Source of the DNA: Stachybotrys elegans
Taxonomy: Eukaryota > Ascomycota > Sordariomycetes > Hypocreales > Stachybotryaceae
Reading direction: 5' to 3'
Length of the DNA stretch: 64,000 nucleotides
NCBI GenBank assembly: GCA_020746835.1
Contig: JAGPNK010000015.1
Coordinates: forward strand, 558,001-622,000
Shown here: positions 9,614-20,938 of the stretch, one piece after another
Layout of the letters: each line of letters opens with the position of its first letter
Numbering within the stretch: position 1 is the stretch's first letter
Made by a program: the position numbers and the translations under genes
The notes under the pieces: generated by a model
Seen by the model: only the letters and a program-made list of their open reading frames with translations
Database searches by the model: none
What the model was told of the DNA's origin: nothing

Positions 9614-12574
9614 ATGGAAACGGCAGGCTTGGCTTTAGGCGTCTTAGGAGTCGTTGGAGTATTCAAAAGCTGCATCGATCTGTTTTCATTGTTCTCGTCC
9701 TATCGATCTGTGGGCCGTGACCACAGCATCTTGGAAGCAAAGCTGCATGTCGAGAAGACTTTGTTGCTGCAATGGGCCCGCCGATCTAAACTTCTAGAAC
9801 CGGAGCACGATACACGACTTGATGATCCTGCCGTACTTGAGGCAGTGACTTGCGTGCTTGAAAGCACCCGATTTCTGATGAGCGAAAGCTCAATCCTCCA
9901 GGATCGATACGGGGTTCAGCCAAGCAATACGACAGCAGATGAGCCCGTGCTGGCTACACGAGTTGCGCTGCTGAGCAAAGCCCGTATGGATAAATTCACC
10001 ACTGACTTTAATGCTCTGCGCATTCGAACCACGGAGAAGCGGACCGATGAGAGGAATGAAAGCCGCTCCGCCATGAGGAAATTTCGTTGGATCATCGCAG
10101 ACAAAGATAAATTTGGGCAACTCATCGAAGAACTCTCCCATTTCGTATCTAAGCTCAACCAGCTCATGCCGGAACCATCAAGTGAAAACGAGGTTGGGCT
10201 CGAGGACATGAGTCGCGAAGACATGCGCATGGTTGGGGATCTGAAATCGCTTCGATTGATACGCGCAGCCACTTCAGATCGCCTTGATACCATCGGAAAG
10301 GTGGTGGAGGAGCGATTGAACGAGGTTTCCCAACACAGCATATTGAGTCTCATTTGGTTTCGAAGCATGGATGATCGAAAAGAAGGCATCGTTCCACCAC
10401 ATCCACAAACTTTCGAGTGGGCTCTGGAGCCGCCTCAAGATGCAGTATGGGACAACCTGGAGAAGTGGCTCGCGGCTGGATCCCGAATTTACTGGATTTC
10501 AGGCAAAGCCGGGAGTGGCAAGTCTACACTGATGAAGTACCTCTACACCAACCCCAAAGCCCTGAAACTCCTCAGGAACTGGGCAAGTGGACTCCCTCTG
10601 ACACTGGGGTCTTTCTTTCTATGGAATCTTGGAAACGATGGGTAGCGATCATTGGATGGACTTTCAAGAGCAGTTCTGTACCAAGTATTGGAGGCCGAGC
10701 CACATTTAACATCTGAACTGTTGCCCCGGCTGTGGCAGGAAACTCTGAGAGGTTCGCAAAGCAAGCCTGACCCTCCTTCTCCTGCAGAACTGAGCACTGC
10801 ATTTCGCATTCTCTCCAGTAAGCCCGACTTGAAGCGCTTCTTTTGCTTTTTCATTGATGGGCTGGATGAGTTTTCTGGCAACCACCTCGAAGGAATAACT
10901 GTCATCAAGGGCCTTGTTCAAAACTCAAAGATAAAAGTCGTCCTATCCAGCCGGCCAATTCCTTCTTGCGTCGATTCCTTTTCTATGACGCCCAAGCTTT
11001 ATCTTCAGGACCTTGCTCGAAAGGACATCGAATGCTACATCAAAGACTCGGTTACATCACATCCCTATATGCTAGAGCTCTTCTCTTCCGATCGGGAAAG
11101 CGCAGAAAAGATCGTTGAAGAGCTCACCGAAAAGGCGGCAGGTGTCTTCCTTTGGGTTGTGTTAGCGTGTCGATCACTCCTTGATGGATTTGCTGCATAC
11201 GATTCTACTGCAGAGCTGCTACACCGTCTCAATGAGCTTCCACCGGAACTTGATGATCTCTTCCAGCACATGCTAAACCAGGTCGAGCCTCGGTACCGCG
11301 AACAAGCGGCCAAGACGCTCAAGATCTGCTATCAAAGACAGATTACCTGGGGCTACCGTGACGAAACGGCATCTGTCTACACACTTCCCTTGGCGATATT
11401 CGATAGTTGTGGCTTCAGCTGTTCCAGTACACCTCTTAGGCAATTGTCTCTCTCGGGTCAACGCGCGATTTGTGTGCCGATGGAGGGCCGGCTAAGAAGT
11501 CGCTGCGGCGGCTTGCTTGAATTAAGAAAACGAAGTCAGTCGTTGACGGACATGAACTGCTTCTGCGGCACCAACGATCACGATCCTCTAACACACTCGA
11601 CTATCGGATTCATGCATCGAACAGTTTTTGAGTTTCTAGATCGTCCTCTGATATGGAGCATGCCTTCACTTCGAATTTCTGACCAGAGCTTCAACTCCAA
11701 TGCTGCGCTCGCTTTGATGAATTTCCAGTTATGTTACTTTTTTAATAATCAGGAAGCGGTTCATTTCCCTTTTCTTGTCGATGGAATTCATTGTGCACGA
11801 CTGGCAGACGGCGAATCCTCTGATAGCGGATTTTCCATTCTGCCTAGCTTGCGTGACCTAACGAGCACCATTTTCACACCTGATGACCGCATGAGGTCAG
11901 CACAAGGAGAGCATCTTGGAAACACCATACTTCATCAGGAGGATAGAATCTTCCTATTGCTGGCAGTAGAGTCAGGCATGACCAACTGCATTCGTTATTA
12001 TCTACCAAGAGTTAACGAGGAATCACTGCCATTTCCTCTGCTCTATTACGCCATCCGACAACCCATGCTTTGGAGACGAGTGCTGCTGCCCCCTTCTGAT
12101 ATTACTATTCAATGTCTTCTTTCGTTGGGAAGTTTGCCAAACAAGCCGTTCAAGAACCAGGAAGGCATCACAACAACCCCATGGCGAGACTGGCTGAGAG
12201 AGCTGCATAGGATGGACAGAAGCCAGTTTTTCGAAACTATTCCAATTACCGAGGAATTCATCAAAGGCGGTGCAGATCTCTCAGTGAACCTTGAACCTGT
12301 GGACGTTATCCTGCAACGCCATCTTGACAAGACGCCCTGCATGACTGCTGAAGGCAGGGAGTGGATCCGCCGGGGAACAAAACTTCTGGAACATGTCAAT
12401 GATGCCAAAGAGGGAGCGTTTGAGCGAAATTCGACAGGTGACATCGGAAGACCGGTCAATAGTCGGGAAGAGATTAAAGGGCTAAAAGAACCTCCCATAA
12501 CAAAGAAACGGTCATCCGCATCCCAGGATCACTCGCGAGAAAAATCGAGAAAGAAAAGGAGGAAGAGGGAATAA
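9614..12574 (+). pseudogene. HeLo-NACHT (NLR-like) gene with an in-frame stop
   Basis: One uninterrupted frame of 986 codons runs from the ATG at 9614 to 12574, except for a TAG at 10643-10645 (codon 344). The N-terminus is a HeLo domain as in HET-S: a Gly-rich hydrophobic first helix, a SVGRDHS block and an LQWARR block. A NACHT domain follows, with Walker A GKAGSGKST from residue 297 and Walker B FIDGLDEF near 415. The stop lies between the two. Upstream and downstream parts read in the same frame with family-like sequence, so this is a single nonsense change, not a frameshift. No WD40, ankyrin or TPR repeats follow; the C-terminus is basic (Lys/Arg-rich, about the last 30 residues). A truncated HeLo plus Walker A product of 343 residues could still be made. 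Alternatives are a sequencing error or readthrough. Confidence 0.8.
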
Positions 12575-13253
12575 TGATTACCACCAGGCACAGCAACGGC
12601 TGAGTCACATTCGTTCTCTTAAACCGGCAGATGTCTCTGTGCATGAACGTTGTGCTTGATTGAACTGTCTGTCCTTCCCTGTGTACCCGCATTCAGAGCC
12701 TGTCTGTAGGTTCATCAGTATGTGCTGCATTTTCTTTGGTGGCTGGCTGGGAGGAGACTAAGCAGTCTCATCAAGGCCCATCGAGGCGGAAGAATGAAGG
12801 AGTGGTTGCCTAGACACATGCTTGCAGTCACAAGAAGTCTGCCACTTCAACAAGTTCTGCATCATGGGCAGCGCAAGAGCCGTGTGTCCACGTATCCTTC
12901 ACATCTATGCATTTCTGTCTTACGGCTTGTGGTACTAGCTGTTTGTCTCAGGAGGAGCCTGATTAGACGAATGCCCTCGATTATTTCTCTATCCGCGATA
13001 ATACCTCTTCATTAGTAGAAGAAAGCCATAAAACTACCTACTCTAGACATGGACACTCGTGATACCGAAGCTTGCCGCAGACCCCTTGTTTCTACGATAC
13101 CCCATACTTTAGCTCGATCTCATGAAGACTTTCTTATGCAGGAAGGAGTAGTACTCTAGACATTGTGAGGGCATTCGGGGCTCCGCGTGTGTCTGTTGCC
13201 TTCCTTCGTCTAGGTACTCGTCTGGTTCCTCACATGTTGCCCTCCGCTCCAAT
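12575..13253. other. Intergenic region between convergent genes
   Basis: No coding potential was recognised. It separates the 3' ends of the HeLo-NACHT gene and the CYP505 gene, so only terminators and 3' untranslated regions are expected. Confidence 0.4.
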
Positions 13254-16200
13254 TTATGCGAAGGTGTCGGCCCAATAACGCTCGCCTTTCTGCTCCGACA
13301 CCCAATTCTTGGCCTCCTCCTCACTGCAATTGACCTGCTCCATCCTGATCTGCATAATGACCTTGTCCACGCCTAAACCGACAATCCCAGCGCCGCAAAA
13401 GTACACGGCGGCATCACGGCGGAACAACTCAATCACCTCGTTGCGGTCGTGCCAGATGCGGTCCTGGACGTATTTGCAGCCCTCCGACTGATCGCTAGCG
13501 TTGGCAAAGGCGCGACGCACCGAAACAACACCGCGCTTTTCCCATTCGTCAAACTGTTCACGGTACATGTCGTCTTCATCCGGCGCGTTCAGACCGTAGA
13601 ACAGGAGGGCTGGGCCAACGATACGCCCTGCTTGCTGCTTGATGGCTCGTTCCTGGAGGAATGCGCGGAAAGGAGCGAGACCGGTGCCTGCGCATGCCAT
13701 GATCATAGGGCGTGCGTCGTCCGTGGGAAGGTTGAAGCCGGCACGACTCGGCCTGAGACTAATCTGCAAAGTGTCCCCGACTGAGAGCCGCTCGAGATAC
13801 GTACTGCAAACGCCGTGAAAGTTGTCGCCAGCGCGCCCGGACACGGGAGGTGCATCGATGATAGAGTAGGTTAATGAGCAGACTGTTGGATCCGCAAGTG
13901 GACTAGACGAGATGCTATACTGTCGTACGCGCATGGCTGGAAGCGAGGATAGGAAGGCGCCAAAGGAGAACGATGCCGAGGGACAGAGCTCGAGAACGTC
14001 AATCAGGGACGTGGCTGCGAGTGCCCTGGGGTTACTTGTTGCCCTCTCAACAGCTGCAGCCTCTTCCTCATCTGTGATGGTCTTCTTGACGGCCCCCAAG
14101 GCCTTCGCAGTGACCGGCTGCGTCAACTCTACCATGGAGCCGAGAATATCGTGTGCACTAAGATGTTGACCCTTGGGAAGCGTCGTGATGGCCTTAGGAT
14201 CGATGGTCAACATGGCATCCCAGGGGAGCTTGAAACGTCTGAGTACGCGCTGGATCATGCGTGCTGAGTTAAGAGGAAGCACAACCAGATAATCTCCCGC
14301 CTTATACGTGAGAGCGGACGGCAGAGTAATAGTCAAATGACGCTTACGAGGCGCGCCTGGCTTGGTCGTGAGGAGTCGGGTCTCGGTGATCTGACCGAGC
14401 AGCAAGTCATGCTTCAACGCCCCGACACGCCTCTGAACATCAATCTGAAGCGGAAGTTCTGCTGTGACCTCTCTGTCACCGTCCTGTCCGGTGCCTAGTG
14501 CAGGCCAAAGCTTCTTCTCTGTCCATTCGTCGAGGGCGTTAAAGACATTCGCCTCGGTGACGTTCAAGGCTACCCGGTCCGTCAACCGAAGGGCTCCATT
14601 CCTAGCGAGCGCCTCGTCGACCTCGGTCGGCACCTTCTGATATGTGGAAGACCACTCCTCTGTTGCTTTTGTCAATACCTTTCTGTCAAAGATGATGCAA
14701 CACACTGCGGCCCGGAGTTGAGGGTGCAGATACAATGGGGTGAGACTCACTGTTACCCAAACCAAAAACAGCATACTTGGCCCCTTCCACCTTATCTCTG
14801 GGGTTCCGGCACAGCCACTCGAGAAAGTGGGCGGCATTGTCAGGGGGCTGGCCTTCGTACGAGGCCGTGACCACCACCACAGGCTGGTTCTTATCGAGTA
14901 GCGCAACACCGTCGTCCATTGGCATGGACTCAGCCTTGAATCCATGACTCTGGGCCGAGGCAGCAAGAGCAGTGGCAATAGCTTCGCACGTACCGGCATT
15001 GGATCCGAAGAAGATTTGCATGGGCTTGAGGTTTGCTGTTTGCTGGGCGCCCGGGGTTTCTTCTGGCCTGTCCTTGCCGTCAGATGAGGGTCCTGAGGCC
15101 AAAGAACCAGCGCGATCTAGGAAGGACTCGTCGCGCAGCCTCGCCTTCATGAAGAAGTCCTGCGGCTTGATCGTCAAGGCGGTCTTGATCTCCAGTTGGT
15201 ACGACGGATTGGCCTTGGTGAAGTTGAAATTTTGCAGCAAGGTTGCAACAGCGAGGATTGATTCCTGCCAAGCAAACGGCCGACCGATACATCCTCGTAC
15301 ACCATTACCGAAAGGCTACACGCAAATTAACTTATCAGTCTTTTCTTTCCGCTTGTATATTATAGGAGTTGGGTTCAGTCTCGCTGTTCCATACCTTCCA
15401 GGCGCCGGGAGGCAGCGCTGTGAACTTGTCTCCGACCATGCGCTCAGGTTTGAACGCGTCTGCGTCAGGTCCATACACAGCCTTATCACGATGAATCCCA
15501 GTAAGGAACACGGCGACCACATGGCTATCTTGAAGCTTGTAGCGGCCACCCAGGACTTGGTCACCCTTTGCCTGGAGCGTGAATGACGGTACAGTTGGGT
15601 GGAGGCGGAGCGTCTCGCGCAAACACCCTTCAATGTAGGGGAGCTTTCCCATGTGGTCGAGCGTGATGGGCTCTTTCCCAATAACCGTGTCTACCTCCTC
15701 CTGGGCGGCAGCCAGAGCTTCAGGGTTCGCGAGCAGTTCGTAGAACAAGAATGATAACATGCCGGAGGTTGTTTCATGACCTGGGAGGCAGAATCAGTAT
15801 TAGGGATAATCTCTTCCCCCTTATACACGCCAAAGGAACATAGCTCAAGAAGAATGGAAAATGAAATGACGAAAGATGGTTGCAACTAACCTGCGATGAG
15901 GAATGTGATCATGTTCCTGATTATGGTCTGGTCATCAAGGGACTCGCCAGTTTTGGGATCTTTGTTGTTGATCATGGCATTAAGCAGATCATTCTTGGAA
16001 GTAGGGTGCTTCCGGCGCCCATCAAGTAGTTGCTGCGCAATAGAAACGAGTTTGTCAATTTCTTGTTGGAAATCCCGATTTTGCCGCGAGAAGAATGCCT
16101 GAGGTAGAGGCGGCCGTCTCGAGCGAGCGAAGCATTCAGTCAAGACCGTAACCATGCCTTTCGCGAAGTCATGTTGCTCTTCACGGTAGAAGGAGTTGAA

Positions 16201-16941
16201 ACGGGTGCCCATGGCGCAGCTACAAGTAAGTAGGAGTCAGCAAAACAATACAAGTCCATGCCCATTGTGTGTCTCTAGTACCACCATCTCGATCCGTAGC
16301 CCAAGGAACGGAACGTGACGTACATGGCAATGGAGTCAAGTGTCAGGCGAGTAAAGTCACCAGGAACATCGATGTGATGGTCTGGGCCGGACCGTGCCCA
16401 TTTAAGGACCATTTGCGAGACGATGTCCTGCATATCTGTTTGGATGATTAACTAAGAGTTCGTAGAGAGAGTGGAGAAACTTACCAGGAAACATGGACCT
16501 GATGGACAGTGGTCCAAAAGCAGGCATTAAAAGCCGGTGGGCGAGCTCCCAGTTATGTTCTCCCGGGAATGCGGTGAAGAGGCCATCGCCGGCAAGCTCA
16601 CGAACCTGCCTGAGTGGCCCGCTGATGGATTTGACGAACCTGGACTCGTCGAACACCTCCTTTGCGAGCTCATAGCCGGCGACTAAGGTTCTTTCTTGGG
16701 GGAGGTAGAGACGGATGATGGGACCTGAGGTGGAAGTCCTGTTAGCTCCCAGTTACATTTCCGCAAGAGGTTGTGCCTGCTGGCGTCGAATAGCAACGTT
16801 ATGACTACAGGAAGCGCCCTGGGTGCATATCTCACCATAGATATCGAACAAGTTGGCTAGGCTCTGATTGGGCCTCTCGGGGTCAATCTCAAGAATGTTT
16901 CCAATCAAGGGATACCCCTTTGGAGTCGGAATGTCCTCCAT
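13254..16941 (-). CDS. CYP505-type cytochrome P450-reductase fusion (P450foxy-like)
   Basis: Seven exons on the minus strand: 16941-16836, 16724-16485, 16435-16324, 16219-15891, 15780-15395, 15315-14751 and 14659-13254, giving 1047 residues. Each junction keeps phase; donors include GTACGT, GTAAGT and GTGAGT. The P450 half shows AGHETT (I-helix, near 262-267), ETLRLHP (K-helix) and the haem loop FGNGVRGCIG with ligand Cys400. A flavodoxin-like FMN domain follows (FFGSNAGTCEAIA, then a spliced FGLGNKEWSSTYQ). The FAD/NADPH reductase comes last (RQYSISSSP, CAGTGLAPFRAF, YFCGA). This self-sufficient family hydroxylates fatty acids or similar chains near the omega end; some members tailor polyketides. 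It is divergent from the Zn2Cys6 gene at 18020. Two introns are about 100 bp; the others are shorter. Confidence 0.92.
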
Positions 16942-17375
16942 GGCAGTTTAGAAGCAATACGTATGTGTAGTCGGCTTGTTGTTTCTTGAATGGAATTCAG
17001 GGCTGGAGTTCAAGCTCATGTTGGTAGGACGAAGAGGGAGAGCAGGTGCTGGTTTTATATCTCTGGTCATCTTAAGACCTAGTTGTCTAATCGACGCAAA
17101 GATACCTAGACGCCGCTCCAAGGCCGTTATGTCAGACCACTACGGAAATACGGGCGTTGGCTGGGTAAGATCCGATTGTTGCACCGCGCTAACGCAACCA
17201 CCGAGGTAGTCCGAGGTAACATCCTCCCACCCTGCCGATAGGGCAGGTACCAAGGGTCCGATTCCTGGAAGCAGACTCGCCGAGCCGGGCGGCTTGTGAG
17301 TTAGGATGCCCCTTGTAGAGTCACCGGTGATGCTGACGATGGCAGTGACCTGCTCAGCAGTGGCCGTGGGCCTAG

Positions 17376-17552
17376 CACGCCCAGGCCGTGTCTTATGAAA
17401 GCGACCTGCACCACGAGCTTATAGTGCACCAACAAGATCTCATGGACGAAGGCGCCTCCATGGCGGGGTGGTGTGCCGAGGAGGATGATGAGCCAGTCGT
17501 GGATATCAACGCGCTCACTGCTGACGCCGGTGCCAAGATTCCGAGGGGGTGA
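17376..17552 (+). other. Possible orphan exon or gene remnant
   Basis: After a GGGCCTAG that could be a splice acceptor, 58 codons stay open to a TGA at 17550. The peptide is acidic and protein-like (it contains GWCAEEDDEPVVDINALTAD). About 100 bp upstream a GTGAGT follows another open stretch ending in LAEPGGL. I cannot name the family and found no start codon. This may be the tail of a lost gene in the CYP505/regulator interval. It could also be chance. Confidence 0.3.
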
Positions 17553-18019
17553 GACGCTCTGTGGAGGATGTGCAGATTTGAATCTGACGCGAGCAGTGGG
17601 TGGGAGAGCAGATTGGTCTGATGAATCAAGGTTGAGGTTATGTCCCTACCAATCCGCTTGGGTGTGGAGGAGGAGCAAGGCTGCATATGCCCTATAAATA
17701 GAGAAGCTATTGTACTACTAATAATTAGTAGTTTATTACTCTCTAAGGAGGGGGTTAAAAGGGTACTGAGGTAGTACTTAGCGACAACGCTAGAAAATGG
17801 TGGATAGAGCAAGTATCTATTCCCGTTATACTTGTAACTGGCTAATATCCTTGTTCGCGGCGAACAGAGTGGCTTGCCCACGCTAATGCAGCCTCCGAGG
17901 GGCCCGAAGCCTCAATAGGTAGGATCTTCGGGCGGGGTTGACTTCACGCAACATCCACAAGGCCATTTCTTCGCCCTTGGCAGAGCCGACTCCAAGCCAT
18001 CAGGCATCTTGGCGCCATC

Positions 18020-20034
18020 ATGGCCACCGAGCCGAGACCCGGCGCACTAGTGCCACATACAAAAACGGCTTGCGACAGCTGCAAGCGGCGCAAAGTGAAG
18101 TGCTCAGGCGAGCAACCCTGCACCCGCTGCCATGCGAGCACCATCGTGTACGATGAATTTGGCCCCGGCGAATCATCTGATGGTGGCTGACTTTGCTCTT
18201 TCATCAAATAGTTGCACTTATGGAAACTCGGCCGCGCGGGTCAAGCCTGTCGACTACATTCGCCATCTTGAGTCGAGGGTGGCCGACCTCGAGGCGCAGC
18301 TGGCAGATTCGACGTTGCATGAGCATCGGCTCACAGGAGCTCCAGACGCTATTGATACGCTCGTCGGACCCGAGGATGGCCTGTTGTCTTCCGTTGATGG
18401 ATCCGAGACCTACCACGGGGAATTCGCCAACCTCAACATTTTGCGGATTGTGAGGGACAAATGCGACAGTCTTGCTAACATCATAGCTCCTCTTTCCTCT
18501 GGTAGGATCCTGGCCGGGGCCTTTGTCAAGGGCATTGGCCCGTTTCCCAGCGCACAACAAGTGATGCCACCCGCTGCCCATCTACCGGACTTGGCAGAGA
18601 CTCAGCGACTTTGCTACGTCGCCATTGAGGAAGCTCTGCCATGCCACGAGTGCATCGACCGTGAGGCTTTCTTTGCTCAACTCGTCAGGGTACATGCAAA
18701 GCTTTTGGGAGAACTCGATCCTAGTGATCGTGCCTTTCTGGGCCTGGTATTTGCATTGCTGGGATTTGCCAAGCGTTACGAAGCAGATAATCACGGCACA
18801 ACGGAGGAATCCTCGAACCAAGCCACTACAATACAGGGGTAGGAGAACCTTAATCCCTCACCTGGTCAAAGGGCTTCCATGCAGCGGCAGTTGCTGATGT
18901 TAAGGATAGATGGGGATTCTACCAATCAAGTATGGAGATCCTTCAACAGGGCGCCCTGTGCGGCCTCGATATGCTGAGAGCCATAATCTACCAGGTTCTC
19001 TTCTTGGCAGCAAGCTGTATGCTGTCCAAAGCCTACACACGGCTGTCTATCGGGGTGGCCACCGCGCTGCGTATAGGTTTGCATGTGTCGAGTCCATCGT
19101 TGGGGCCGGGCCTTCAGCTCCCCGCCGAGCACATGTTCCGGCGGCGGCAGGTCTTCTCGTTGCTCTTTTCCATTGACACATATCTCGCCAGCATGTTGGG
19201 GTTGCCAAAGCTCTTCCAGCAAGTAGACACTAACCAGGTTCTGCCCCTGCGGGACCAAGACCTTCACGACCGTGGCATGTCTTTCGTACGCCAAAATCCA
19301 CACACACCCGAGGCCGAAACTCTCGTCGCTTGCCGGATTTTGGGGATCCTGGGAGAGATACATACACGTCGAAATCCATCCAGCAAAGCCATGATGCTAG
19401 ATAGTAACAGCGGGACGTATGAACTGACGCGTCAGGAAGTTGCTTCACTGGATGCGCAGCTCGCCGATTGGTACAAGAGCCTGCCGCCTGTTGACGAGAT
19501 TCCTCCTGTGAAGCGGGCTTTGCATGCTCAGTTGGCGATTCGTCATACATACGCGATAACGCAGATGTCCCTCCACCGGCCATTCTTGCACCATCTGACA
19601 CGTAAGGCAGACGACCGTAGATTCTGCATGGACGGATACGCATACGGTTCACACTGTATCACTGCGGCTATGCAAAGCGTGTGGTAAGATTCTTCTTTTC
19701 TTGCACCAGGCCATCCCTTCTCGGCTCCCTCTTACCAGATTTACGGTGTCCTGTCTAACCGGAGTAACATGACAGGCTTCTCCAACGCCTGGATGATCAA
19801 GGGCTCCTGCATGAGTCAATATGGTTCTACATATCCTCCCTGGCCTTTTGTGCTAGCTCTTTGATCTTTTTCGTGTTGGGCAGTCCTTATTCTACCACCG
19901 TGCAGGATGCCACAGAAGCAGCGTTTAAGGCGCAGGGCTTGCTGGAGAAACTTGGGCGGAAGAATGAGGCGGCACAGCGTTGCTTTGAGTCAATCCACTC
20001 CTTGATGACTCGGGCGAATCTGGAAATGAATTAA
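18020..20034 (+). CDS. Zn2Cys6 transcription factor with fungal_trans-like middle region
   Basis: Exons 18020-18147, 18212-18838, 18910-19683 and 19776-20034 give 595 residues; the ATG has a CATCATGG context. The zinc cluster is CX2CX6CX5CX2CX6C. Its sixth cysteine exists only after splicing: intron 1 (GTACGA...ATAG) joins STIV to Cys, while unspliced sequence reads Tyr there. A linker and short coiled coil follow (DYIRHLESRVADLEAQ). The middle region resembles the fungal-specific transcription factor domain (TRLSIGVATALRIGLH, then the RRRQVFSLLFSIDTYLA block). Such proteins bind CGG-containing sites in the nucleus. It is head-to-head with CYP505 and next to the O-methyltransferase, so it is a candidate local regulator. 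Confidence 0.88.
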
Positions 20035-20130
20035 GAGGACCAAGCACCATTAAGCTAGTGTAGTATTGAATGGGGTTCTCGAAGAATGATATGTGGCTGT
20101 TATAGCAGAGTTAACTATCTAGCTTATCCA

Positions 20131-20250
20131 AAAAAAAAAGGGGGGGGGGGGGTTTAGAAGAAGGGGGGGAAATACCACCCCCCTCCCCCTCCTAAAAACC
20201 CTCTAGATTTAACTCAACAACTTCTTCAAAATCACCGCACATAACATAGA
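20131..20250. repeat. Duplicated PKS 3'-end fragment with homopolymer tracts
   Basis: Poly-A then poly-G, an AAATACC-C tract, CCCTCTAGATTTAA and then CTTCTTCAAAATC and CACATAACATAG match 33150-33252 in the same orientation. The right part of that copy is the 3' coding end of the decayed PKS (reverse strand reads ILKKLL-stop in both). So this is a detached duplicate of a PKS tail and its flank. It marks a recombination or transposition scar at the left edge of the metabolite block. The rest of 20035-20938 shows no convincing gene. Confidence 0.6.
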
Positions 20251-20938
20251 ACCAGATGGACCAAAATACATGGTTGGGGGCGAGTACACAGCTGACGTTG
20301 TCAAGTCTAATGGGACGTGGAAATTGAAGAAGTGTGCATTGAAAGTCGTTTGGACTCAGGAAGACCCCTCCATGATGGAGGGCCGCAGCTAAGATGCGAC
20401 GGATACCGTCGATTGTCAGAGGATACGCGGGTTCACGTAAAAATTGTGATGCATATACAAGGCGATATTATTTATTCAAAGTCACTATTCAATTGTGTCC
20501 CGATCAAAGAGAATATAAGCTATCATTAGATGTACTTGAGATACGCTATGATCTAACCGTGTTCAGCCAAAGGACCGACACTGACATTCTCAGCCCTAGG
20601 CCCCCTACGAGTGACTTCGATCCATTCAATGCAAAAGGCTTAGCTGCATATAACGTTGTTCAGAGTGACGGCAGAGCCAGTCAGCTGAGATGGAATGGTG
20701 TTCGGCGTACATGGTGCGAGCCGATAGCTTTCCCTGAACAAAGCGACAGCTTCCAGCAGAGGGATGAAGTCACTGAACTGTTCCCTATGGCACACGATCA
20801 CGAAATCCTACATCAAAGGGAGTAAGAGAAACAGATACCTTGTAAGCTTGATTGATTACAAAAGAAAGAAGGGGCTATTCCCCTCATGGAGTGGCTAGAT
20901 TGGCTAATTGTAATTCCATAGGCTTTGCAGAGCTTAGC

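Noticed and set aside
10640..10670. A short intron removing the stop in the HeLo-NACHT gene
   Set aside because: The only GT...AG pair that would fit gives about 27 bp, below the size of fungal introns, and the sequence is family-like on both sides of the stop.
20394..20825. A 143-codon plus-strand frame left of the O-methyltransferase
   Set aside because: No domain, poor start context and low-complexity surroundings; not enough to call a gene.
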